Positions 1-4,559 of a stretch of 5,122 nt of DNA are shown in pieces. The stretch's first letter is position 1, and each line of letters begins with the position of its first letter. The position numbers and the translations under genes are program-made. The stretch spans positions 1-5,122 of the forward strand of contig JBJECG010000057.1 of the NCBI GenBank assembly GCA_051870875.1, written 5' to 3'. This stretch comes from Aphodosoma sp051870875 (GTDB lineage Bacteria; Bacteroidota; Bacteroidia; Bacteroidales; Paludibacteraceae). The notes under the pieces are model-generated. The model saw only the letters and a program-made list of their open reading frames with translations. It made no database searches and had not been told where the DNA came from.

Positions 1-16
1 GCAGAATAATTTCTGC
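1..16 (+). terminator. Possible terminator hairpin of a gene left of the window
   Basis: GCAGAA, a TAAT loop and TTCTGC form a perfect 6-bp stem at the left edge, followed by a T-rich but interrupted stretch (21-30). It could be the terminator of a + strand gene ending just outside the window. The stem may extend left beyond what is visible, and there is no clean T-run, so this is tentative. Confidence 0.3.
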
Positions 17-61
17 AACCTTGTTTTGTTATAGCCATTGGTCAAGGCGTACATAAATAAA

Positions 62-76
62 AAGTAAAGTTTACTT
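62..76. promoter_or_regulatory. Candidate operator: 15-bp palindrome over the -33 element
   Basis: AAGTAAA-G-TTTACTT is a perfect 7+1+7 inverted repeat. Its right arm shares 74-76 with the -33 element (CTTG, 74-77) of the promoter that drives the membrane protein and HTH regulator. A binding protein here would block RNA polymerase. Cro/CI-type regulators commonly repress their own promoters through such short dyads, so the HTH protein encoded at 738-938 is the natural candidate. The palindrome is seen directly; the binding protein is inferred. Confidence 0.45.
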
Positions 77-105
77 GTCTATATGTAAAATATTATTTAC
101 CTTTG
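74..105 (+). promoter_or_regulatory. Bacteroidetes-type promoter for the membrane protein/HTH operon
   Basis: The -7 element TACCTTTG (98-105) matches the Bacteroidetes consensus TAnnTTTG. A CTTG at 74-77 serves as the -33, with 20 nt between the two, inside the usual range. Transcription should begin near 109-112. No better promoter lies closer to the start codon at 338, so the mRNA would carry a leader of about 225 nt. Confidence 0.75.
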
Positions 106-111
106 CATCGT

Positions 112-337
112 CAAACTATAAAAAATTGTCTTGATTCCTATGCCTATGATGTCAGAATCTTCTTTGAACCCCTTTTGGGCCTCTATGGGGGGAGCGGGCG
201 GTCGTCTGACGAAAAAGAGTCGGATCTGAACAAAAATGCACTCATGGCATGACCGGGAGAATGTACCGGCAATGAAAAAGGATAGTTTGTAAATCTTCAA
301 AACAGCATCAGGTATTAATTCTAAATATTTTACGATT
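112..337 (+). other. Long 5' leader without a confident gene
   Basis: These bases separate the inferred transcription start from the membrane-protein start codon. The part around 167-201 is unusually rich in C and G runs: CCCC at 169-172 can pair with GGG at 177-179 or with the G-run at 187-192, but not both. TCGTC-T-GACGA (202-212) is a small palindrome. A 29-codon reading frame runs from ATG 140 to TGA 227-229, and a six-codon one from 272 to 292. Neither has recognisable similarity. I recognise no riboswitch class. The leader may hold a cis-regulatory RNA or simply be a long untranslated region. Confidence 0.4.
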
Positions 338-754
338 ATGAAAAACTTGCTTTTCCCCTGTAGCTTCCGGATTGTAGGATGGCTGCTTTTTGTCCCGACG
401 GTAATTATGGGTGTTTTTTTCTTGTGCGGCCTGACCGGCAGTCTTTCAGGTATGGCCGAAACGGTGTTCAATGACGTGACAGTCATCGGCATGGCGTTAG
501 GAGCGATGTTCATTGTCTGTTCCGAAGAGCCGAATGAAGACGAGATGGTCCGTTCGATAAGGCTTTCTGCCTTGTTCAAGGCCTTTTATGTCTATATATT
601 TTTGCTTGTAGTGTGTACGCTTTTTGTCAACGGCCTTGCATTTTTGGATTTCATGCTTGTCAACATGGTGCTGTTGCCGATGGTGTATGTCGCAGTATTC
701 CGCTTTGAAATGTATCGTTACAATAAAGCCGGTGAAGATGAAGAACAGGATTAA
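338..754 (+). CDS. Small four-helix membrane protein paired with an HTH regulator
   Basis: This 138-residue protein is mostly hydrophobic. Likely membrane helices lie at about residues 11-31, 46-62, 79-99 and 101-122, with an acidic tail (AGEDEEQD) at the C terminus. The loop between helices 2 and 3 is charged and contains EDEMVRSIRLSALFKAFY (67-84). From memory, an E-D-E-x-x-x-x-x-R-L motif of this kind recurs in small Bacteroidetes membrane proteins encoded beside short HTH regulators. No catalytic residues or signal peptidase site are visible. The start at 338 opens the first hydrophobic segment directly and follows an A/T-rich leader. The 3' end overlaps the regulator gene by 17 bp, which implies co-transcription and probable translational coupling. 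The function is unknown; sensing an envelope signal or modulating the regulator is inference from gene order only. Confidence 0.8.
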   Translation: MKNLLFPCSFRIVGWLLFVPTVIMGVFFLCGLTGSLSGMAETVFNDVTVIGMALGAMFIVCSEEPNEDEMVRSIRLSALFKAFYVYIFLLVVCTLFVNGLAFLDFMLVNMVLLPMVYVAVFRFEMYRYNKAGEDEEQD

Positions 755-938
755 AGTTGAAAGGGCAGTGCGTGAGGTGACACAGCAGCAGTTGGCGGAA
801 GCGGTCGGTGTCAGCCGTCAGACGATTGTCGCCATTGAGAAGAACCGGTTCATGCCTTCAACGCCACTGGCCATTAAAATAGCACGATATTTTGCAACTC
901 AGGTTGAGGATATTTTCATTCTTGAGGAAGGCGACTGA
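738..938 (+). CDS. Short Cro/CI (XRE) family HTH regulator, YozG-like
   Basis: This 66-residue protein is nearly all one DNA-binding domain. QQQLAEAVG (16-24) and SRQTIVAIEKN (26-36) form the helix-turn-helix, followed by PSTPLAIKIARYF and the ending VEDIFILEEGD. This pattern is characteristic of the stand-alone YozG-like branch of the XRE family. These proteins act as dimers in the cytoplasm and often control their own operon. The ATG at 738 gives the family's usual MKNRIKVERA beginning. An in-frame ATG at 624 would add 38 residues read out of frame through the membrane-protein gene and is rejected. The palindrome at 62-76 is the obvious candidate target. The 17-bp overlap with the upstream gene ties the two together, and the unit ends at the terminator 27 bp downstream. 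Confidence 0.92.
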   Translation: MKNRIKVERAVREVTQQQLAEAVGVSRQTIVAIEKNRFMPSTPLAIKIARYFATQVEDIFILEEGD

Positions 939-965
939 CTTCTCCGTATATACGGCCAGATTAAA

Positions 966-1005
966 AAAAGCGTCCGCGATATGTTTTTATGTCGCGGACG
1001 CTTTT
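966..1005. terminator. Bidirectional intrinsic terminator between convergent genes
   Basis: AAAAGCGTCCGCGA (966-979) and TCGCGGACGCTTTT (992-1005) form a perfect 14-bp stem around a 12-nt loop. On the + strand the stem ends in CTTTT after the HTH gene. On the - strand it ends in a run of seven T (969-963) after rubrerythrin, whose stop is 20 bp away. The GC-rich core with T-runs on both sides fits a terminator shared by the converging transcripts and looks stronger for the - strand. Confidence 0.9.
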
Positions 1006-1025
1006 CTGATATGTTTTACAATCTG

Positions 1026-1601
1026 TCACATGTTTTCTTTCTTGATTTCAAAGTAAGCCTGCGGGTGAAGGCATGCAGGGCATGTCTGGGGGGCGGTTCG
1101 GCCTGTGTGGAGGTATCCGCAGTTGCGGCATTGCCAGATTACTTCGCCGTCTTTTTCAAATACTTTGCCTTCGGCGAGATTGCGGAGGAATGCACGGTAG
1201 CGTTCTTCGTGTCCGCGCTCGGCGGTGGATATCATGCGGTACATGACTGCTATTTCGGGAAATCCTTCGCGTTCGGCGACTTCGGCAAAACGGGGATATG
1301 CCTGGCTCCATTCTTCGTTCTCGCCTGCTGCGGCCGCTTTGAGGTTCTCGAGCGTGCTTCCGATTACTCCTGCGGGAAACGAGGCCGTGATTTCGGCCGT
1401 GCCGCCTTCGAGGTACTTGAACATACGTTTTGCGTGTTCTTTTTCCTGCTCGGCGGTCTCGGCGAAGATGGCTGAAATTTGTTCGAAGCCTTCTTTCTTG
1501 GCTGCCGATGCGAAGTATTTGTAGCGCATGTGGGCTTGGCTTTCGCCTGCGAACGAGTGCATCAGGTTACGTTCGGTTTCTGTTCCTTTGACTGGTTTCA
1601 T
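1026..1601 (-). CDS. rbr: Rubrerythrin (di-iron peroxidase with rubredoxin domain)
   Basis: Rubrerythrin is a cytoplasmic enzyme that reduces hydrogen peroxide to water in anaerobes, taking electrons through rubredoxin-type iron. The 191-residue length is standard for the family. The N-terminal ferritin-like four-helix domain has the di-iron ligands in order: E20 (GESQA), E53 and H56 (EQEKEH), E94 and E97 (GENEEW), then E128 and H131 (AERGHEERY). The C-terminal rubredoxin-like domain binds one iron through C158/C161 (CRNCGY) and C174/C177 (CPAC). All expected ligands are present, so the protein should be active. The ATG at 1601 gives the usual MKxxKGTxTExNL beginning. There is no Shine-Dalgarno, only an A-rich leader. 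It lies 34 bp downstream of sdaA with no promoter match in the gap, so it is probably co-transcribed, and it ends at the strong terminator at 966-1005. Confidence 0.97.
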   Translation of the reverse strand: MKPVKGTETERNLMHSFAGESQAHMRYKYFASAAKKEGFEQISAIFAETAEQEKEHAKRMFKYLEGGTAEITASFPAGVIGSTLENLKAAAAGENEEWSQAYPRFAEVAEREGFPEIAVMYRMISTAERGHEERYRAFLRNLAEGKVFEKDGEVIWQCRNCGYLHTGRTAPQTCPACLHPQAYFEIKKENM

Positions 1602-1635
1602 AGTTTTGGGTTTTTAATGTTGGGTATATGGGAGT

Positions 1636-2850
1636 TTACTGTTTCGTATTATGATAGGCTGTGGCCAGACCGCCTTCGGCTGTCTCTTTGTAGAGTGACG
1701 GGAGGTCATGTCCGGTCTGTTTCATCACGTGTACTACCTGGTCGAATGATACTCGGTGGCGTCCGTCGGTGTATGATGAGTATATCTGGGAATCGAGTGC
1801 CCGCGCGGCGGCGTATGCGTTGCGTTCGATACACGGTATCTGTACGAGACCGCATACAGGGTCGCACGTCATGCCGAGGTGGTGTTCGAGGCCCATTTCG
1901 GCGGCATATTCTATCTGGGCCGGACTGCCGCCCATCAGTTGTTCGGCGGCTGCGGCTGCCATGGCGCATGCCACACCTACTTCGCCCTGGCAGCCGACTT
2001 CAGCTCCCGATATCGAGGCGTTGTGCTTGACGACGGATCCTATCAGCCCTGCGGTGGCAAGTGCTCGGTGGATGCGGCGGTCGTTGATGTTGTATTCTTT
2101 CTGGAGGTAATACAATACTGCTGGTATCACGCCGCTCGATCCGCAGGTGGGGGCTGTGACTATGGTGCCGCCGCTTGCGTTTTCTTCGCTGACGGCCAGT
2201 GCGTATGCGAATACAAGGCCTTTGGATCGCAGCGCGTCTTTATAACTTTGTGCGCGGACATGGTAGTTGGGAGCTTTGCGGTTGATGTGCAGCGGCCCGG
2301 GCAGTATGCCTTCTGTATCGACACCCCGTTCGATGGCGGCGCGCATCGTATTCCATACTTTTTCTAGAAACTCCCATATCTCTTTGCCTTCACACTCCTC
2401 GACATACTCCCAATAGGCGCGTGCCGAGTTGTTGCACCATTTGAGCAGGTCGGTCATGTTGTTGATGTTGTATATGTCGCGTTTGGCGGACGAGCAGTCA
2501 TAGTCATCGCTTACGAGTGCGCCGCCTCCGATGCTGTAGAATGTCCAGGCTCCGCATGATGTCCCGTCTGCCGCCCGTCCTTCTATGGTCATCGCGTTGG
2601 GGTGGCGGGGAAGGAACGTCTTGGGTTTCCAGATGAACTCGACACTGCCTTTCGCTTGCAGTACATCGGTGATGGCGGCATCGGTGAGGTGCCCTCGTCC
2701 TGTAGCGGCGAGGCTCCCGTAAAGAGTTACGGTGAAGGCCACTGCATAAGGGTGTTGCTCCAGGTATATACATGAGGCCCGATGCGGCCCCATTGTGTGG
2801 CTGCTTGACGGGCCGCGGCCTATGCGGTAGATTTCTCTGATCGATTCCAT
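1636..2850 (-). CDS. sdaA: L-serine ammonia-lyase (serine dehydratase), iron-sulfur, single chain
   Basis: This enzyme converts L-serine to pyruvate and ammonia in the cytoplasm using an oxygen-sensitive [4Fe-4S] cluster instead of PLP. The 404-residue protein has the beta domain first (SSSHTMGP at residues 15-22, typical of the substrate site) and the alpha domain second (APTCGSSG at 233-240, GCQGEVG from 286, TCDPVCGLVQIPCIERN at 328-344). C287, C329 and C340 match the spacing (42 and 11) of the three cluster cysteines known in the Legionella enzyme. The start at ATG 2850 gives MESIREIYRIGRGPSSSHT, the family's usual opening. The frame stays open to a TTG at 2880, but that TTG is part of the -7 promoter element and cannot be transcribed. 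The expected 5' leader is about 22 nt. Rubrerythrin follows 34 bp downstream, probably in the same operon. The gene is intact. Confidence 0.96.
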   Translation of the reverse strand: MESIREIYRIGRGPSSSHTMGPHRASCIYLEQHPYAVAFTVTLYGSLAATGRGHLTDAAITDVLQAKGSVEFIWKPKTFLPRHPNAMTIEGRAADGTSCGAWTFYSIGGGALVSDDYDCSSAKRDIYNINNMTDLLKWCNNSARAYWEYVEECEGKEIWEFLEKVWNTMRAAIERGVDTEGILPGPLHINRKAPNYHVRAQSYKDALRSKGLVFAYALAVSEENASGGTIVTAPTCGSSGVIPAVLYYLQKEYNINDRRIHRALATAGLIGSVVKHNASISGAEVGCQGEVGVACAMAAAAAEQLMGGSPAQIEYAAEMGLEHHLGMTCDPVCGLVQIPCIERNAYAAARALDSQIYSSYTDGRHRVSFDQVVHVMKQTGHDLPSLYKETAEGGLATAYHNTKQ

Positions 2851-2877
2851 AGAATAAATATAGGATGATAACATCGG

Positions 2878-2909
2878 CAAATGTAGTCATTTTGTATCGT
2901 TTCTACAAT
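2878..2909 (-). promoter_or_regulatory. Promoter of sdaA (and probably rbr)
   Basis: Read on the - strand, TACATTTG (2885-2878) matches TAnnTTTG exactly. ATTG (2909-2906) is the -33, with 20 nt between them. Transcription should start near 2872-2874, about 22 nt upstream of the ATG at 2850. This settles the sdaA start choice. Confidence 0.78.
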
Positions 2910-2923
2910 AAAATGTGTAGAAA
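2900..2923. promoter_or_regulatory. Candidate operator: TTTCTACA-N8-TGTAGAAA over the sdaA -33
   Basis: TTTCTACA (2900-2907) and TGTAGAAA (2916-2923) are perfect 8-bp inverted arms around an 8-nt A/T-rich spacer, and the left arm and spacer cover the -33 element (2906-2909). Arm centres are 16 bp apart, a spacing compatible with a dimeric regulator. I do not recognise the sequence as the site of a named family. Its position over the promoter suggests repression, but that is inference. Confidence 0.45.
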
Positions 2924-2984
2924 ATATGTTTTGATACGCACAGCAGCCAGGTACGGAATTTGTGACAGATTTTTGGCAATATCC

Positions 2985-3018
2985 CGTTTGTTTTCTCTCT
3001 GACCTGCGTTTGTTTTCT
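2985..3018. repeat. 12-bp direct repeat at 22-bp spacing
   Basis: CGTTTGTTTTCT occurs at 2985-2996 and again, identically, at 3007-3018. The 22-bp period is about two helical turns, which would place both copies on the same DNA face, roughly 75-110 bp upstream of the sdaA -33. The sequence is pyrimidine-rich, so chance recurrence is not excluded. Confidence 0.5.
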
Positions 3019-3439
3019 TTTTTATTTCCATTAATCCTGCCGTTGTCAATGCTCTTTGAAACCGCAGTTCCCTCATTTTCAATGTAAATCTGTCGTCTTT
3101 CCTGTCTTTGGACGTTTCCTTGAAACAGGATTTCCTTTGCATAACCAAGTCCAGGCAGGTTTGGCAGCTTCCTGGCCGGACTTTCACTTTATTGCACAAA
3201 TATGTTGTAAAGTTATTGTAGCCGCAGGCTTTCTTGTCCTATTATATGGATAAATACTGAATTAGACAGAATTATATATGCACTTGCAGTCGGCAGAACG
3301 TATCGTGGCGAGGTCTCATGTCAATTCCAGTCTGTTCTGGCCGATACTGACAGGATTGTGTGAGGTTCCTCAAGTGCAAGTATGGACCGTGGTGTTTGGG
3401 TCTGCATGGGGAAAACGGTATGTTTTATTCAAGACCGGG

Positions 3440-3466
3440 ACATTTGACACATTCAGCTGCAAATGT
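3440..3466. repeat. 7-bp inverted repeat with 13-nt spacer
   Basis: ACATTTG (3440-3446) and CAAATGT (3460-3466) are perfect inverted arms. Each arm resembles a -7 promoter element lacking the first T (GACATTTG on +, AACATTTG on -), but neither has a -33 match at the right distance. It may be a binding dyad or an RNA hairpin. Confidence 0.4.
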
Positions 3467-3624
3467 TGCGATACATACGGTTTTGAAGTTGAAAACGAGA
3501 GGTAGCTTTATGCGTTGTGAAGAAAGTCCGGCATATTGTTGTATTTGCGTTTTTGCAATGTGGAACTGAGTGTTGAAGTCCCCCAAAAAAGCGCAAAAGC
3601 GGCAGATTCTGTAAAAAAGGTAGC

Positions 3625-3640
3625 ACAAACTGTAATTTGT
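3625..3640. promoter_or_regulatory. Dyad just upstream of the CMD-cupin promoter
   Basis: ACAAA (3625-3629), six spacer bases and TTTGT (3636-3640) form an inverted repeat. AGCA at 3622-3625 and TGCT at 3642-3645 extend it imperfectly. It sits immediately upstream of a poorly conserved -33, where an activator would bind. The arms are short, so this is tentative. Confidence 0.3.
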
Positions 3641-3642
3641 CT

Positions 3643-3674
3643 GCTGAAACAACGGTGGAATTTTCTTACCTTTG
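3643..3674 (+). promoter_or_regulatory. Promoter of the CMD-cupin/flavodoxin operon
   Basis: TACCTTTG (3667-3674) matches the Bacteroidetes -7 consensus. The best -33 at the correct 20-nt distance is only GCTG (3643-3646); the better TTTG at 3636-3639 is 27 nt away, too far. A good -7 with a weak -33 is typical of promoters that need an activator. Transcription would start near 3678-3681, giving a leader of about 58 nt. Confidence 0.65.
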
Positions 3675-3690
3675 CGCTCAGAAAACGATA

Positions 3691-3714
3691 CCGGGAAGCC
3701 GGACCGGCATCCGG
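3691..3714. repeat. Four CCGG tetramers in a symmetric leader element
   Basis: CCGG occurs at 3691, 3699, 3704 and 3711. The inner pair makes GCCGG-A-CCGGC (3698-3708) and the outer pair is placed almost symmetrically around base 3703. It lies in the leader 24 bp before the start codon. It could fold in the mRNA near the start or bind a protein just downstream of the transcription start. Confidence 0.4.
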
Positions 3715-3737
3715 AATGATAACTGCATAATACAGTC

Positions 3738-4550
3738 ATGAAGAGGACAGTACTTATAACGGCAACATTGATAATGACATTTAACCTTATGGCTCAGAAA
3801 AAAATAATACAGACAGCCGGACATGCGCAGCTCGGTGATTTTGCTCCGCAATTTGCCGAAATCAATGACAATATCCTGTTCGGTGACAGCGTATGGAACG
3901 ACTCTGCTCTCAGCCTTCATGACCGCAGCATGATTACGATATCGGTCCTTATTGGCAAAGGAATGACTGACTCCTCATTCCGCTCCCATCTTGAGATGGG
4001 CAGGAAACACGGCATTACACGCAGGGAAATCGCGGCTTTGCTTACACAAGCCGCCTTTTATGCCGGATGGCCGAACGCGTGGGCCGGCTTTAGGATAGCC
4101 AAAGAAGTGTGGGCCGATGATGATGCGGCAACTGAGAAAGAACGGTTCCAGCAGGAAATGATATTCCCTGTCGGACAACCGAATACGGCTTACGCAAAAT
4201 ATTTTGTCGGCAACAGTTATCTCGCACCGGTTTCAACCGAGCAGGTCAACATTGCCAACGTCACGTTTGAACCACGTTGCCGCAACAACTGGCATATACA
4301 CAATGCCGACTCTGGCGGCGGACAGATGCTCGTCGGAGTTGCCGGACGAGGATGGTATCAGGAGGAGGGCAAACCCGCACAACAAATCCGGCCCGGTACG
4401 GTAATACACATTCCTGCCGGTGTGAAACACTGGCACGGTGCGGCTGCCGACTGCTGGTTTGCTCATCTTGCATTTGAACTTCCGGGTGAGAACACATCCA
4501 ACGAATGGCTTGAACCTGTATCCGACGAACAATATGACAAACTTAAATGA
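3738..4550 (+). CDS. Exported carboxymuconolactone decarboxylase-like/cupin fusion protein
   Basis: The 270-residue protein starts with a signal peptide (residues 1-19, KR then a hydrophobic core ending LMA-Q), so it should act in the periplasm or envelope. Residues about 57-127 form a carboxymuconolactone decarboxylase (CMD) domain: LSLHDRSMITISVLIGKG, then HLEMGRKHGITRREIAALL and QAAFYAGWPNAWAGF. The CxxC of AhpD peroxidases is absent; the only cysteines are C181 and C239. Residues about 170-248 form a cupin barrel with probable metal ligands H186, H188, Q196 (where many cupins have Glu) and H231. From memory, Gln at this place is normal in bacterial CMD-cupin fusions. The reaction is unknown; decarboxylation is implied only by the family name. 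The ATG at 3738 lies about 58 nt after the predicted transcription start. The flavodoxin gene follows after 9 bases, so the two form an operon. Confidence 0.9.
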   Translation: MKRTVLITATLIMTFNLMAQKKIIQTAGHAQLGDFAPQFAEINDNILFGDSVWNDSALSLHDRSMITISVLIGKGMTDSSFRSHLEMGRKHGITRREIAALLTQAAFYAGWPNAWAGFRIAKEVWADDDAATEKERFQQEMIFPVGQPNTAYAKYFVGNSYLAPVSTEQVNIANVTFEPRCRNNWHIHNADSGGGQMLVGVAGRGWYQEEGKPAQQIRPGTVIHIPAGVKHWHGAAADCWFAHLAFELPGENTSNEWLEPVSDEQYDKLK

Positions 4551-4559
4551 ACTGTGGTT

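Larger units (their letters stand above)
2910..3635. other. Long divergent intergenic region without a convincing gene
   Basis: About 725 bp lie between the sdaA promoter and the promoter of the CMD-cupin gene. Open frames exist on both strands (for example 2903-3199 on -, 3278-3505 and 3360-3569 on +, 3425-3739 on -). Their translations are rich in Cys and Phe or in mixed low-information sequence, show no domain, and overlap one another, so none is called. Visible structure includes the direct repeat at 2985-3018, a small GTTTC-CTT-GAAAC hairpin at 3114-3126, an 8-bp inverted pair TGCACTTG (3279-3286) / CAAGTGCA (3371-3378), and the inverted repeat at 3440-3466. A non-coding RNA, a decayed gene or a long regulatory region are all possible. 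Confidence 0.5.

Noticed and set aside
97..579. 160-codon reading frame on the - strand
   Set aside because: It runs antisense across the promoter, leader and membrane-protein gene, and shows no domain.
624..737. 38-residue N-terminal extension of the HTH regulator
   Set aside because: It overlaps the membrane-protein gene out of frame and reads as low-information sequence; YozG-like regulators are about 66 residues long.
2851..2880. N-terminal extension of SdaA by ten residues from a TTG codon at 2880
   Set aside because: The TTG is the end of the -7 promoter element, upstream of the predicted transcript start, and the family's normal N terminus begins at the ATG at 2850.
2903..3199. 98-codon - strand frame upstream of sdaA
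   Set aside because: It starts at a TTG, its end runs into the sdaA promoter, no good promoter precedes it and no domain is visible. A rapidly evolving small protein cannot be fully excluded.
3278..3569. Two overlapping + strand frames of about 70 codons
   Set aside because: They overlap in different frames, have no convincing promoter and are rich in Cys and Trp with no recognisable motif.
3583..3606. Possible - strand terminator (CGC-TTTT-GCG followed by CTTTTTT)
   Set aside because: Only three base pairs form the stem, and no gene ends upstream of it on that strand.
3425..3739. 104-codon - strand frame
   Set aside because: It would start on the CATG shared with the CMD-cupin start codon and run antisense through that gene's promoter; its Cys/Phe-rich translation looks like chance.
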